Source: Armatimonadota bacterium (lineage in GTDB: Bacteria > Armatimonadota > Fimbriimonadia > Fimbriimonadales > Fimbriimonadaceae). From it: DNA of 64,000 nucleotides. A program made the position numbers and the translations under genes. The stretch spans positions 1 through 64,000 of the forward strand of contig JAGQUX010000011.1 in the NCBI GenBank assembly GCA_020438215.1. The letters are read 5' to 3'. This document shows, one piece after another, positions 1-9,005 of this stretch. The number at the start of each line of letters is the position of its first letter. The first letter of the stretch is position 1. Below the pieces are notes generated by a model. It was not told the origin of the DNA, made no database searches, and was given only the letters and a program-made list of their open reading frames with translations.

Positions 1-635
1 GCCTGGACTACCGGAACATCGTCATCCCAATCCGGTCGATTCTGAATCTGAGCCCAATATCCAAGCAGCATAGAAACAGAAGTAGGGCTGCAAAGCACTC
101 CCCCATTCTCATAACTCATTTGTGCGCGGCGTGGCGGCTCTAGCACTTTGCCCCAGATAGATGTCTGTGGAGAGCGTGCTTCCCAATTAGATTCCTTTGG
201 GGTGATAATGAGCCTCGCTTTCTCTATAGAGGGCAACTCGCCCAAAGCATTTGGCGTTGCCGTGATTCGTAGAGACAGCACGGTCGAAACCGACTTGCAC
301 CGGAATGTATCGGTATAGACCGCCGCAGTTTCATCAGACTGATCATTTGTACTGGTCCGTGTCTGATCTATTGCCCATGTGCCCACCTTGTACCAACGTG
401 GATTCTCACTCGGCACCGAGAATTCAAACTCTAGTTTTGCCCCGACTGGCATTTGTGCTTCCCAACTCGGGATCACTTCATGAATCGGGCTTCCTGCTTT
501 GAGGTACGCCGAGTAAATTACTCGACCATCAAACTCCTTTTTCTCCATTTGCGTCGGAGTGAGTTCAACAAATCCGGTGGAATCAATCATGGTTGGGCCA
601 AGCAGGGCCGCCATCACAAGCGAGGCGAATGCCAT
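1..635 (-). CDS. C39-like cysteine peptidase family protein, secreted (partial, 3' end outside window)
   Basis: An uninterrupted minus-strand frame runs from an ATG at 635 off the left edge (about 211 codons). The N-terminus is short and hydrophobic, like a minimal signal peptide. Residues 20-165 look like a beta-rich extracellular region. Near residues 175-194 there is Tyr-Glu-Asn-Gly-Gly-x-x-Cys-Ser-Pro-Thr-Ser followed by a hydrophobic helix. This matches the nucleophile region of Peptidase_C39_2-type papain-like enzymes, with Cys182 as likely nucleophile. The catalytic His and Asp would lie outside the window. The gene is divergent from livF, with 89 nt between the two starts. The family call is an inference from the Cys motif and its order behind an extracellular domain. 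A non-proteolytic C39-like binding protein is possible. Confidence 0.7.
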   Translation of the reverse strand, partial: MAFASLVMAALLGPTMIDSTGFVELTPTQMEKKEFDGRVIYSAYLKAGSPIHEVIPSWEAQMPVGAKLEFEFSVPSENPRWYKVGTWAIDQTRTSTNDQSDETAAVYTDTFRCKSVSTVLSLRITATPNALGELPSIEKARLIITPKESNWEARSPQTSIWGKVLEPPRRAQMSYENGGVLCSPTSVSMLLGYWAQIQNRPDWDDDVPVVQ

Positions 636-724
636 ATCCAACAAATACCTGAACCAAGGCAGCAAATGTGCCGAAAAAGGTTCGTCATGCCAATTCGCAT
701 CCCGCTTGGGTCAAAATAGAACCC

Positions 725-1426
725 ATGTTGAAGATTAGTGGCCTTGACGTCTTTTATGGCGCGATCCAGGCCCTCAATGATGTTTCGCTGACAGTGAACG
801 AAGGCGAAGTCGTCTCTATCATCGGGAGCAACGGAGCAGGAAAAAGCACTCTGCTCCGCACGATTAGTGGGCTCCTGCGCCCCCGAAAGGGCACGATTGA
901 GTTCCTCGACGAGGAAATATCTGGAGTATCAGCGGACAAGATTCTCAAGAAAGGCATCTCTCAATCCCCCGAGGGCCGCCGCATCTTCACCAACATGAGC
1001 GTCCAAGAAAATCTTCAACTCGGCGCAATCACCCGTAAGGATCACGAAATCAGCTCGGACATGGAGAAGCACATGGATCGCTTCCCCCGCGTCCGTGAGC
1101 GTCTCAAGCAAAATGCCGGAACAATGAGCGGCGGTGAACAACAAATGCTCGCTATTTGCCGGGCCCTCATGTCCCGGCCAAAACTCCTCCTCCTTGATGA
1201 GCCAAGTATGGGGCTTGCCCCCAACCTGGTTACCGAAGTCTTCAACGCCATCAAAGATCTGAACGAAGCGGGAACCACGATCCTCCTTGTTGAACAGAAC
1301 GCTGTCCGTGCTCTCGAAGTCGCCAACCGCGCTTATGTTCTCGAAACGGGTGTGGTCGTTCTGGAAGGGAGCGGACAAGAACTGCTCACTGACCCCAAAG
1401 TCAAAGAGGCGTATCTTGGCGGCTAA
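725..1426 (+). CDS. livF: LivF-type branched-chain amino acid ABC transporter ATPase
   Basis: A 233-residue ABC ATPase, the usual LivF length. The P-loop Gly-Ser-Asn-Gly-Ala-Gly-Lys-Ser is at 34-41, the signature MSGGEQQ at 134-140 and Walker B LLLLDEP at 154-160. The switch position reads Val-Glu-Gln-Asn at 189-192, so Gln replaces the H-loop His, as is normal in LivF. I chose the internal ATG at 725 because the family starts with a strand of the form Met-Leu-Lys-Ile. An upstream in-frame ATG at 668 would add 19 unconserved residues. No livG, livH, livM or livK lies beside it, so its partners must be elsewhere. The downstream rimI frame overlaps its end. It would power uptake of branched-chain amino acids or amides at the inner membrane. 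Confidence 0.85.
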   Translation: MLKISGLDVFYGAIQALNDVSLTVNEGEVVSIIGSNGAGKSTLLRTISGLLRPRKGTIEFLDEEISGVSADKILKKGISQSPEGRRIFTNMSVQENLQLGAITRKDHEISSDMEKHMDRFPRVRERLKQNAGTMSGGEQQMLAICRALMSRPKLLLLDEPSMGLAPNLVTEVFNAIKDLNEAGTTILLVEQNAVRALEVANRAYVLETGVVVLEGSGQELLTDPKVKEAYLGG

Positions 1427-1901
1427 AGCCACCACCAATATTCGCATATCCCCTATGGAAGAGCGGCACACCGAGCGTGTCGCTGACATCGAAAAGGCAT
1501 CCCAGACTTCCCCTTGGTCGGTCAAATCATTCCAAAACGAAGTCGGAAAAGAGAATTCGATCTTCGTTGTCGCCGAAAACAAGGGACAAGTGTTCGGCTA
1601 TGCCGGACTTTGGATGGTAATGGATGAAGCCCATATCATCAACGTTGCGATTGACCCTGAACATCGCCGCGAAAAGCTGGGTGAACGCCTGATTGTTCAC
1701 ATCCTCAAGGAGGCTTTGGAGCAAGGTGCTACCTGCGCAACTTTGGAAGTCCGTGTCGGCAATGAAGCGGCAATTGGGCTTTACTCTAAACTCGGCTTCA
1801 CAGAATGTGGTCGCCGGAAGAAATACTATCCTGACAACAAGGAAGATGCCCTCGTAATGTGGCTGTACCACCTCAACGAGTGGACTCCCCCAGGTGAATG
1901 A
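1416..1901 (+). CDS. rimI: RimI-type ribosomal protein/N-terminal acetyltransferase (GNAT)
   Basis: GNAT fold. The order is a beta1 strand Ile-Arg-Ile, helix alpha1 with Ile-Glu-Lys and Pro-Trp-Ser (typical of RimI), a beta4 strand Ile-Ile-Asn-Val-Ala-Ile followed by the acetyl-CoA loop Arg-Arg-Glu-Lys-Leu-Gly-Glu, and the conserved Tyr-Ser-Lys-Leu-Gly-Phe. RimI acetylates N-termini such as that of ribosomal protein S18. I chose the TTG at 1416 because an ATG at 1455 would delete beta1, and because AGAGG lies a few bases upstream of the TTG. This start overlaps the end of livF by 11 nt. The stop overlaps the tsaD start (ATGA). Pairing of rimI with tsaD is common in bacteria and supports the call. 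Confidence 0.8.
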   Translation: MAAKATTNIRISPMEERHTERVADIEKASQTSPWSVKSFQNEVGKENSIFVVAENKGQVFGYAGLWMVMDEAHIINVAIDPEHRREKLGERLIVHILKEALEQGATCATLEVRVGNEAAIGLYSKLGFTECGRRKKYYPDNKEDALVMWLYHLNEWTPPGE

Positions 1902-2923
1902 TGTTCTGGGATCAGCCAGTTCTGGGCATTGAAACCTCCTGCGATGAAACAGCCGCCGCTGTCGTGGTGGGACGTCAAGTTCTCAGCAATGTCATCGCCT
2001 CCCAGGTGGATATCCATGCCAAATGGGGCGGCGTGATTCCGGAAGTTGCTGCTCGCCAACACGTTGAGTCCATCCTCCCCGTCATTCAAGAAGCTCTCAC
2101 ACAAGCAAGGATCGTGCGACCAGCCGCAATATCCGTCACCGATCGACCTGGGCTTGTCGGAGCCCTCAGCGTCGGTGTCAGCGCAGCCAAAGCACTCGCC
2201 AAAGTTTGGGGCATCCCCATGGTCGGTGTCCATCACCTGGAAGGGCACTTACTCTCACCTTGGGGCGATCCTGATTTGCGGCAAGAGATCGACTTCCCGC
2301 TTCTCAGCTTGATTGTCTCCGGGGGTCACACCGAACTCGTGATGAGCGGGCAGCCTGGTGAGTACCAACACCTCGGCGGAACAATTGATGATGCCGCAGG
2401 CGAAGCATTTGACAAAGGTGCGCGACTACTCGGCCTTGGATACCCGGGCGGTAAAGCCATTCAGAATGCGGCAGAATCTGGCGATCCTAAACGGTATGAC
2501 CTCCCCCGTGCATTACCCGATGACCCCCACAATTTCAGCTTCAGTGGGCTGAAAACGGCGGTACTTCGGCTTGTGCAAATTCATGGGAGCAATTTGAATA
2601 TCAACGATGCCGCCGCCAGTCTCCAAGCCGCAATCGTCGATGTCCTCGTCAAGAAAACCGTCGCAACCGCAGAACTCTTCAACCTGAAAACTGTTTGTCT
2701 TGTCGGTGGTGTGAGCGCAAACAAACCACTCCGCACTCAACTCGACGCGGAGTGCATACGACGCGGCATCTCACTCTTCGTTCCACCGTTTGATCTCTGC
2801 ACCGATAACGCGGCAATGATCGCACTTGCCGGGTCGTTTCGCATCAATCGCGGCGAAACCACGTCTTTTGACGTAGAACCAAAACCGAATGCCCCACTTC
2901 CTGGCATGATAGAAGCAAGGTAA
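1898..2923 (+). CDS. tsaD: tRNA N6-adenosine threonylcarbamoyltransferase TsaD
   Basis: A 341-residue ASKHA-fold protein of normal TsaD length. It opens with Leu-Gly-Ile-Glu-Thr-Ser-Cys-Asp-Glu-Thr, carries the metal site His113-x-x-x-His117 (HLEGH), the nucleotide loop Ser-Gly-Gly-His-Thr-Glu-Leu and a late Gly-Gly-Val-Ser-Ala-Asn-Lys. TsaD transfers the threonylcarbamoyl group to A37 of ANN-decoding tRNAs, working with TsaB and TsaE, which are not in this window. The ATG at 1898 overlaps the rimI stop; a second ATG follows at once and cannot be excluded as the start. Confidence 0.95.
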   Translation: MMFWDQPVLGIETSCDETAAAVVVGRQVLSNVIASQVDIHAKWGGVIPEVAARQHVESILPVIQEALTQARIVRPAAISVTDRPGLVGALSVGVSAAKALAKVWGIPMVGVHHLEGHLLSPWGDPDLRQEIDFPLLSLIVSGGHTELVMSGQPGEYQHLGGTIDDAAGEAFDKGARLLGLGYPGGKAIQNAAESGDPKRYDLPRALPDDPHNFSFSGLKTAVLRLVQIHGSNLNINDAAASLQAAIVDVLVKKTVATAELFNLKTVCLVGGVSANKPLRTQLDAECIRRGISLFVPPFDLCTDNAAMIALAGSFRINRGETTSFDVEPKPNAPLPGMIEAR

Positions 2924-2926
2924 ACC

Positions 2927-3397
2927 ATGTCCGACGAAACCCAAGAGCCCAAAGAAGATTCACCGAAACCCAAAAAGCCGATGAGCCCCATGTTCCGCAA
3001 TATGATCATGGCGTTCCTCGCCATCATGCTCTTGCTGATCGTCCATGTGGCAGGAAATATCCGGGCGGCAGGCACCCAGCGCGCCGACCAACTGCGGATG
3101 ATCAACGCGATTGCTTCAACGCTCAATGATCCTGTTCTTCAGCGAGATACAGTCAAGCTCCGACGGATATGCGAAAACCTGGCTCAGCAAGGCGCGTTTG
3201 AGCGAGTGAGCATCACTCAAGTCAGTGGTGAAGTCATTGTCACCACCGACCGCACGAAAGAAGGCACAGTTTTGGAGCATTGTAAGAAAGCTCCCAACCA
3301 AGGGAAAATCGAGGAAGTCGATGGCCACCGGACGCTGGTGCGAAGCATCTTTGTTGCGGAAGACAACCCCATAGCCGCCATCGAGATCAAACTCTAA
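2927..3397 (+). CDS. Single-pass membrane protein, unknown function
   Basis: 156 residues, starting 3 nt after tsaD and so in its operon. A Lys/Pro-rich N-terminal segment (1-25) is followed by one transmembrane helix at about 29-46 and an outside domain of about 110 residues. That domain (loss-of-contact residues, alternating strands, Val-Ile-Val-Thr-Thr-Asp) looks vaguely like a small extracytoplasmic sensor (sCache-like) domain but has no signalling output domain. I do not recognise the family. Its 3' end overlaps the convergent recombinase gene by 4 nt. Confidence 0.6.
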   Translation: MSDETQEPKEDSPKPKKPMSPMFRNMIMAFLAIMLLLIVHVAGNIRAAGTQRADQLRMINAIASTLNDPVLQRDTVKLRRICENLAQQGAFERVSITQVSGEVIVTTDRTKEGTVLEHCKKAPNQGKIEEVDGHRTLVRSIFVAEDNPIAAIEIKL

Positions 3398-4293
3398 CGC
3401 CGCGGGTGAGCCTTGTCGTAATGCTCGCGCACAACATCCAGATCGAGCATTGTGTAAATCTGAGTTGTGCTGATGCTGGAGTGACCAAGAAGTTCCTGCA
3501 CAGCGCGTAAATCGGCCCCTCCACGCACCAGATGAACGGCGTAAGTATGCCGCAAGGTGTGTGGACTTACCGCTTGCCTCAGCCCAGCCTGGCGGCGATA
3601 CTGCTCAAAAATGTTGTACGCACTCTGACGGCTCAGTGGGCCACCCCTCGCGCCCAGGAAGACGTAGGCGTTAGCCCGCTTTGCAATCTGTGGTCTTGCT
3701 TCATTCAGGTAACGCTCTAACCAAGGTGCCGTGTGCATCGGAATAGGAACAAAACGAATCTTCCCGCGCTTCCCTTTCACTCGGAAAGCAGCTGCATCCA
3801 TATCCACTTCATCTGTACGGAGGTTGGTCGCTTCGCTCACGCGGAGGCCAGTCCCATAAACAAGCTCCATCAGCGTTCGATCCCTCAACCCAACTGGAGT
3901 CGCCAAATCAGGCGCATCCAACAATTTGAGAAGGTCATCAACGCTGAGAGCTTTGGGAAGACGCTTCGGAAGACGTATCCCCGCCGCAGAAGGGAGTGCC
4001 GTCTCTGGTCCTTCGCCATTCTTCTTGAGGAACTTGAGGAACGACCTCAACGCCGAAACGCGGCGTCGTGCGGTTGTTGGGGCATAGCCTTCGGCGGCAA
4101 AGTTCTGGAATTTGTTGAGATCTTCGGCGGTAAGAGCTTCCCAGCCGTTCCGCCCTCTTTGAGTAAAGAAATCCGCCGCGAGATGCAAATCTCGCTCATA
4201 GGAAGTCACCGTGTGTTCGCTCGCGCCCTTTTCGTGGATCAGGGCGTCGAGGTACCACTCGATGGCTTCTCGATAAGATCCTTTCTCTTCCAT
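3394..4293 (-). CDS. xerC: Tyrosine recombinase of the XerC/XerD family
   Basis: 299 residues, the standard Xer length. There is an N-terminal SAM-like DNA-binding domain (about 7-95) and a catalytic domain with the complete set Arg151 (Gly-Thr-Gly-Leu-Arg), Lys175, His245-x-x-Arg248, His271 and nucleophile Tyr280. It would resolve chromosome dimers at dif, or act as an orphan site-specific recombinase; sequence alone does not separate XerC from XerD. The ATG at 4293 lies 55 nt inside the end of the upstream glycosyltransferase gene, and no later start keeps the first helix, so the overlap seems real. No phage or integron genes are nearby, which favours a housekeeping role. Confidence 0.85.
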   Translation of the reverse strand: MEEKGSYREAIEWYLDALIHEKGASEHTVTSYERDLHLAADFFTQRGRNGWEALTAEDLNKFQNFAAEGYAPTTARRRVSALRSFLKFLKKNGEGPETALPSAAGIRLPKRLPKALSVDDLLKLLDAPDLATPVGLRDRTLMELVYGTGLRVSEATNLRTDEVDMDAAAFRVKGKRGKIRFVPIPMHTAPWLERYLNEARPQIAKRANAYVFLGARGGPLSRQSAYNIFEQYRRQAGLRQAVSPHTLRHTYAVHLVRGGADLRAVQELLGHSSISTTQIYTMLDLDVVREHYDKAHPRR

Positions 4294-6047
4294 AAATACA
4301 TCACCGGATGCACGTACATCATGTCGTGTATCGTTTGGTACGGGTGGAGCCCCGCTTGATTCACGCCGCTCATTCCCGCCCCAACGATCCGCTCGAGTTC
4401 ATAACCTTGCTGTAGCTCCGTCATGAAGTTCTTGTAAGCTTCCGTCTGAGCGCGGTACATCTCCGGCACAGTTTTCCGTGCGGCGAGAGTATCCACACCT
4501 TCCAATTCAAAAGACGAGAAAACGACCGCATCTGGCTTCAGTTCTTGAATCAACCGGATGTCCCAGTCACTCCGAGAATTGAAATCCTCCGGCATATAGC
4601 GCACGACTTGCGGTTCATTCGATTCTGCCAGCGCGGAAAATCGATACTGAGGTCCGTACATTGGCCCGGCTTGAATTTGTGGATAAAGTGTTGGTGTGTA
4701 GAACCAAGGATCACTCACCAATCCCACGGAAATGATTTTCTCATCTGTTTTGATGATCACTCCCATTTCATCACGGGGATCAAGGCCAGACATCCAGTTT
4801 GTAGACACCAGCGTATTCAGCATCCCGCCGCCAACGCCTCCGAGTCCAACAATGCCAAGCGCAACAACTCCACGAGCCTTCGGGCCACCACGTAAATGGC
4901 CTTGCCCTAGCAACCAACCGAATCCCACCGCTAACGGAGGCAAGAGCGGGAATGTGTAGCGCATGAATTTCACCTCGGCGCGCCCAATCAGGAAGTAGCT
5001 GATAACGAAGAACGCGGCTAGCCCGATCATCCATGGATGCTTACGATATACGCCACGTCCCAACCCGAACAATCCGATCAGAAGCAGGAGTCCCCCGTAG
5101 CCACTCATCAGGTTGCCGAGGTGATAAATAAACCCGGTCGGTGTTCCCGCAAAAACGAGTCCGTGCCCAGTGGAGGTGTGTTTCATCTCATAGATGAAGT
5201 CCTTCATGAATAGCGCGTTTTCCAGCAAGATGCCTGGCGTCGTAATGATGAATGCGCCCAGCGCCGCCGCCACCGTAATCCCGAGCGTCTTAGGAATGGA
5301 TTTGAACTGCTCAGTGCCCCGATAAGCCAGAACTCCGATCAGAATCGGCACAATCAACGCGAGAATTCCCGTGTACTTCGTTCCTGCTGAGAGCCCAGCA
5401 AACACCCCTGACCAGATCGCTGCACGGAGAATTTCTTTGTCACCAAGAGGCTCTTTCCCTTCCTCAGGGATCATGCGCGTTGCCCAGTAAAACGATGCCG
5501 TCAAGAAGAATACGGCAACCACATCCACGGTCATAAAACGTGAGTGAGTCACAAGTGCTGGGGCAATCCCAATTGAAGCACCACCCAGAATTGCTCCAAG
5601 CGGGTGTGTGCGCCGAACGAGCAAGGCAAAGATGATCCATGCCATCCCCGCGCCCGCCAGAACGCTCAGCCACCTTCCCGCAAGAATAAAGTTCGCCCGC
5701 GCTTGATACTGATCCGAGCCATCTTCCTTCTGTGCGCCTCCACCATAACCACCGACGATGTCGGTTGTCACCCGCACCATTGTCAGATAGAGCGTTCCGT
5801 AGTTATAAAACCCAGGGGTGAACTTGAACTTTGCTGGTTCAACAGCTTGGGAGTAAGCGAGAACTACCTCTTCATCGGGGTGAAGGCTATGAAACCGCTT
5901 TTCATTTGGTAGTCCCCAGGTCATTCCGGCTAGGCGGATGAGCAGGGCCACCACAAAAATGATCAGGCCGATCCGGAGTCTCTTCGGATCGACCTTGTCA
6001 AGAAACGAGGGTTTCTTATGGGCGGAAGTTTCGGCGGTCTCGCTCAA
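4239..6047 (-). CDS. GT39/ArnT-like membrane glycosyltransferase
   Basis: 602 residues. A cytoplasmic N-terminus is followed by a transmembrane helix (about 26-44) and then His-Pro-Asp-Glu-Glu at 56-60. That is the acidic pair in the first extracytoplasmic loop that marks dolichyl/polyprenyl-phosphate-sugar dependent GT-C enzymes. About ten further hydrophobic segments fill 120-400, and a soluble C-terminal domain of about 180 residues follows. It probably moves a sugar from a polyprenyl-phosphate donor to a protein or lipid on the periplasmic side; the acceptor is unknown. A DPM1-like GT2 at 39747 could supply such a donor (inference). It sits 1 nt after the upstream secreted-protein gene and overlaps the recombinase gene. 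Confidence 0.75.
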   Translation of the reverse strand: MSETAETSAHKKPSFLDKVDPKRLRIGLIIFVVALLIRLAGMTWGLPNEKRFHSLHPDEEVVLAYSQAVEPAKFKFTPGFYNYGTLYLTMVRVTTDIVGGYGGGAQKEDGSDQYQARANFILAGRWLSVLAGAGMAWIIFALLVRRTHPLGAILGGASIGIAPALVTHSRFMTVDVVAVFFLTASFYWATRMIPEEGKEPLGDKEILRAAIWSGVFAGLSAGTKYTGILALIVPILIGVLAYRGTEQFKSIPKTLGITVAAALGAFIITTPGILLENALFMKDFIYEMKHTSTGHGLVFAGTPTGFIYHLGNLMSGYGGLLLLIGLFGLGRGVYRKHPWMIGLAAFFVISYFLIGRAEVKFMRYTFPLLPPLAVGFGWLLGQGHLRGGPKARGVVALGIVGLGGVGGGMLNTLVSTNWMSGLDPRDEMGVIIKTDEKIISVGLVSDPWFYTPTLYPQIQAGPMYGPQYRFSALAESNEPQVVRYMPEDFNSRSDWDIRLIQELKPDAVVFSSFELEGVDTLAARKTVPEMYRAQTEAYKNFMTELQQGYELERIVGAGMSGVNQAGLHPYQTIHDMMYVHPVMYLWKRKDLIEKPSSGTSTP

Positions 6048-6048
6048 C

Positions 6049-7050
6049 TTACTTCTTCTGCATGACGACCTTTCCAGTCATCTTGCTACTCACAACGGCG
6101 CGACCGGGAAGTTGCGGAACTTCGATTGACCAAGACGCGTTCGATTTTCCTTCTGCGTACAGGGTCGCCTTGGACTTGAGATCGAGATCAAATTCCAAGT
6201 TGCTGTTCAGCTTCATCGGCATCTTACTGAGTCCTGTTTGCGATGGGCTTGCACCGAGCAAGTCATTGATGAATTTGGCAATGTCTGTGTCCAATTCGAC
6301 GCTTGCTGTTATTCGGTGAACCTTCACGCCCTCAACCTCCTTGATGCCTTCGTACTTATAAGTCATATCAAGTCGTTGATTGATGATTTCGCCACCCTTA
6401 CCGGTCTTGTTCTGTGGCTGATAGGAAACCGTCTTCTTCCAGGTATCACCGACTTCTACTTCATCAAGCGGTAGCTTCGGGTTGAAGTCGATGGCAGAGT
6501 CCAGACTTCCGATAAACAACACCATGCGCTGCAGTTCACCAATGAACTGAGAAATATCGAGAGCTTGGAGACTTGCGTAAGCCTCTGGGCTTGTTGCGCG
6601 GAGCTGCTGAAGGGCGCTATCCCATTTGACCTGGTATCCACCAGGAAGCGGCAAGCCTTTACCAGTCGACTTGTCCTTAGGCAGGTCTTCAACGTTTGTG
6701 ATCTCATTGATGGGAGAAAGATCCATTTTGAAGTTCATATCGACTTTTTCGACATGCTTCACGGGAGCACTTTCAGCAGTTTCCCCATCAATCTGGATCA
6801 TGGTCGGGCGGCGATATTCGGCCACGGCAAATCCACCATTCTTCACATCAATCACCTTCATGGTGAAGTCGTAGTTCAGATCAATGCGTTGCGGAATTGC
6901 GGTAATCACCGGATACTCCGCAATTTCATCAATCATGTAAGAACGGACTTCATACTTGAGTTGGTCGCCCTTTTTGAAATCACGATAAAGGAATTCTGAA
7001 GCCTGTGCTGGCTTCAGAATCGAGGATGCAAGGATCACGGCGGAAATCAT
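6049..7050 (-). CDS. Secreted protein of unknown function
   Basis: 333 residues. A short signal peptide appears to end near Ala-Gln-Ala at 15-17. The mature part is beta-rich. It begins with Phe-Lys-Lys-Gly-Asp-Gln-Leu-Lys-Tyr-Glu-Val, and later has Val-Gly-Asp-Thr-Trp-Lys-Lys. Its layout resembles the secreted protein at 48357-49088, which also opens with a Gly-Asp-x-x-x-Tyr strand and later has a Gly-Gly-Glu-Trp segment. The two may be distant relatives. The gene is directly upstream of the GT39 gene (1 nt apart), so the two are probably co-transcribed. No catalytic motif is visible. Confidence 0.6.
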   Translation of the reverse strand: MISAVILASSILKPAQASEFLYRDFKKGDQLKYEVRSYMIDEIAEYPVITAIPQRIDLNYDFTMKVIDVKNGGFAVAEYRRPTMIQIDGETAESAPVKHVEKVDMNFKMDLSPINEITNVEDLPKDKSTGKGLPLPGGYQVKWDSALQQLRATSPEAYASLQALDISQFIGELQRMVLFIGSLDSAIDFNPKLPLDEVEVGDTWKKTVSYQPQNKTGKGGEIINQRLDMTYKYEGIKEVEGVKVHRITASVELDTDIAKFINDLLGASPSQTGLSKMPMKLNSNLEFDLDLKSKATLYAEGKSNASWSIEVPQLPGRAVVSSKMTGKVVMQKK

Positions 7051-7090
7051 AATTACTCTCTACCTTGTTACAACAGAATCTTACTGCAGA

Positions 7091-8251
7091 TTAGTTTCCA
7101 CGGATGAATTGCTTAGCAATCACCATGCGCTGAATTTCGCTACAACCTTCTCCGATCTCTGTCAACTTAGCGTCGCGCCACAACTTCTCGACAAGGAAAT
7201 CAAAGGTCATTCCTCGACCGCCGTGGATTTGAATCGCGTTATTAGTACACCGATTCGCCGCTTCGCTAGCAAACAGTTTTGACATGCTGGAGATGGTGGT
7301 TACGTTTTCGCCTCGGTCGTATGCCGCCGCACCTTTGTGGAGTAGTAGCGTTGCCGCTTCAACATCCAAGAAGTTATCGGCAAGCATGTTCTGAACCGAT
7401 TGCATATCACATAATCGACGATTGAACTGCTCTCTCTGTTTCGAGTAGTCCAGGGCAAGCTCTGCTGCCTTCTCAGCAATCCCAACTGCCATACCGGCAA
7501 TCCCAAGTCGACCACGATACAGAAGGCTGATCGCCTGCTCAAAAGTACACGGCGTATGCCATCCCTTCGCATTGGTCATCTTGAACCGAACTGTGTTACT
7601 CGCACGGACGCCAATCGTGTGAATTCGGTCAACAAGCTCAAAACCTGGTTGATCAGTTTCCATCAGGAATGCACTGAGTTCCGTATCACTCGTTCGCGCA
7701 ATCAGGATGATCAGATCGGCCTTGCCGCCGTTGGTGATGAACATCTTCTCGCCATTGATGGCGTACATTCCTTCCTCCCCATCAATTGGAGTTGCGAATG
7801 TCTTGACTCGACGTGCATCAGAACCTGCGTCTGGCTCAGTGAGCCCCCAAGCCAGCTTGACTTTGCCTTCCATGCAAGCCTTCAAATACTTTTCGCGCTG
7901 CGCATCGGTTCCAAAGTGGACGATATGCCCGAGACAGAGTGCGTTGATCGCGGCAACGTTCATACTGAGTGCCGGATCACCCTTCGCGAGTTCCTTACAC
8001 GCTTCAACGTATGCCATGCAAGAAAGGCCACGCCCACCCATTTCGGTCGGGACGGTCATGGCGAGGAGGCCAACGCTTGCTAGCTTGCCCCAGATGTCAT
8101 CAGGGAATGAGGTGGCATCTTCCCATGCGCGGGTGTTGGGGAGAACTTCTTTCGCGACAAACTCGCGCACTTCGGCGAGGAACTTCGCATCGCCTTCAGA
8201 AAGGCTCGGAATCACAGCGGCAGTGCTGGTATTCGGCATCGTTGCAGACAT
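7091..8251 (-). CDS. Acyl-CoA dehydrogenase
   Basis: 386 residues, the normal length. The FAD/acyl-CoA region Gly-Leu-Thr-Glu-Pro-Asp-Ala-Gly-Ser-Asp is near 137, Phe-Ile-Thr-Asn-Gly follows near 172, and the catalytic Glu is at about 368 in Gly-Glu-Gly-Cys-Ser-Glu-Ile-Gln. It oxidises acyl-CoA to 2-enoyl-CoA and passes electrons to ETF, whose genes lie at 11887-13511. The chain-length preference cannot be read from sequence. There is no Shine-Dalgarno (SD) sequence. Instead TAGAAT lies 6 nt before the ATG, which fits a leaderless mRNA. Confidence 0.9.
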   Translation of the reverse strand: MSATMPNTSTAAVIPSLSEGDAKFLAEVREFVAKEVLPNTRAWEDATSFPDDIWGKLASVGLLAMTVPTEMGGRGLSCMAYVEACKELAKGDPALSMNVAAINALCLGHIVHFGTDAQREKYLKACMEGKVKLAWGLTEPDAGSDARRVKTFATPIDGEEGMYAINGEKMFITNGGKADLIILIARTSDTELSAFLMETDQPGFELVDRIHTIGVRASNTVRFKMTNAKGWHTPCTFEQAISLLYRGRLGIAGMAVGIAEKAAELALDYSKQREQFNRRLCDMQSVQNMLADNFLDVEAATLLLHKGAAAYDRGENVTTISSMSKLFASEAANRCTNNAIQIHGGRGMTFDFLVEKLWRDAKLTEIGEGCSEIQRMVIAKQFIRGN

Positions 8252-8318
8252 GTTGCTATTCTACTTTGTTGAGCCCGAAACGTCGGCACAAACCCGGTAT
8301 TTCTAGGCTCAAATTGAC

Positions 8319-8350
8319 AAAAAAGCCCCCTGCCAATGGCAGAGGGCTTT
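8319..8350 (-). terminator. Rho-independent terminator after rplT
   Basis: The arms 8325-8334 and 8338-8347 pair with one mismatch around a 3-nt loop. On the minus strand a run of six T follows. The position is 20 nt after the rplT stop. Confidence 0.85.
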
Positions 8351-8370
8351 CGATCCTATCCGAAGCGATT

Positions 8371-8718
8371 TTACTTCGTAACGGTTTCAAGAAGATTCTT
8401 GAACGCGCTCGGATCGTTGATCGCGAGTTCGCTCAGCATCTTGCGGTTGACTTCGATCCCTTTCTCGGTAAGAGCGTGGATGAAATCGCCGTACTTCACG
8501 CCATGCTCGCGGCAAGCTGCCGAGATGCGGGCGATCCAAAGTCGTCGGAAGTCGCGCTTCTTCGCTCGTCGGTCACGAAAAGCGTAAGCACCGCTCTTCA
8601 TCACCTGCTCGTGCGCGTTCTTAAATGTTCTACTCTTGCGGCCGTAATAACCGGAAGCTTTCTTCAACACCTTGCGGTGCCGCTTCTGGCGCATAATGCC
8701 TCGTTTTACACGTGCCAT
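8371..8718 (-). CDS. rplT: Ribosomal protein bL20
   Basis: 115 residues, very basic, starting Met-Ala-Arg-Val-Lys-Arg-Gly and carrying the Lys-Ala-Ser-Gly-Tyr-Tyr-Gly-Arg-Lys-Ser block typical of bL20. It binds 23S rRNA early in 50S assembly. It is the last gene of infC-rpmI-rplT, 89 nt after rpmI, and is followed by a clear terminator. In several bacteria L20 represses this operon; no obvious 23S-mimic pseudoknot was identified here by eye. Confidence 0.97.
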   Translation of the reverse strand: MARVKRGIMRQKRHRKVLKKASGYYGRKSRTFKNAHEQVMKSGAYAFRDRRAKKRDFRRLWIARISAACREHGVKYGDFIHALTEKGIEVNRKMLSELAINDPSAFKNLLETVTK

Positions 8719-8807
8719 GTTTCTTTCTTTTAGTTAGTTAGGGTCGTCACCAGTTCCCAGCCTCACAGGGCGGTAGTGGTAGAGATTGACGAAATTCTTG
8801 CTTGAAC

Positions 8808-9005
8808 TTATGCAAGACCGAGAAGTCGGCGAACTCGCTTTTCTTCTGTCTTCTTCAGTTCAGCATCCATATCCAGACGGCGCTTTTGCGATGCACTCTT
8901 GTTGAAGAACATGTGGTTGTTATAAGCCTTACGGCGCATGATCTTCCCAGTGCCAGTGATTTTGAATCGCTTAGCTGCTGTCTTCTTTGTCTTCAGCTTT
9001 GGCAT
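8808..9005 (-). CDS. rpmI: Ribosomal protein bL35
   Basis: 65 residues with the typical start [14 protein letters not shown] and a basic core. A strong SD (GGAGGAAAG) sits about 7 nt upstream, inside the infC reading frame. The gene overlaps the 3' end of infC by 35 nt, more than the usual few bases. Confidence 0.97.
   Translation of the reverse strand: MPKLKTKKTAAKRFKITGTGKIMRRKAYNNHMFFNKSASQKRRLDMDAELKKTEEKRVRRLLGLA

Noticed and set aside
68-82. 15-bp match between the C39-like gene and both copies of the 29-kb repeat
   Set aside because: In both places it encodes Ser-Val-Ser-Met in the minus frame. Flanks do not match, so chance coding similarity is enough.
3394-4293. Tyrosine recombinase as a sign of prophage or integron
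   Set aside because: No phage, att duplication or cassette array is near it. Its length and motifs fit housekeeping Xer, and its overlap with a glycosyltransferase gene argues for a fixed locus.
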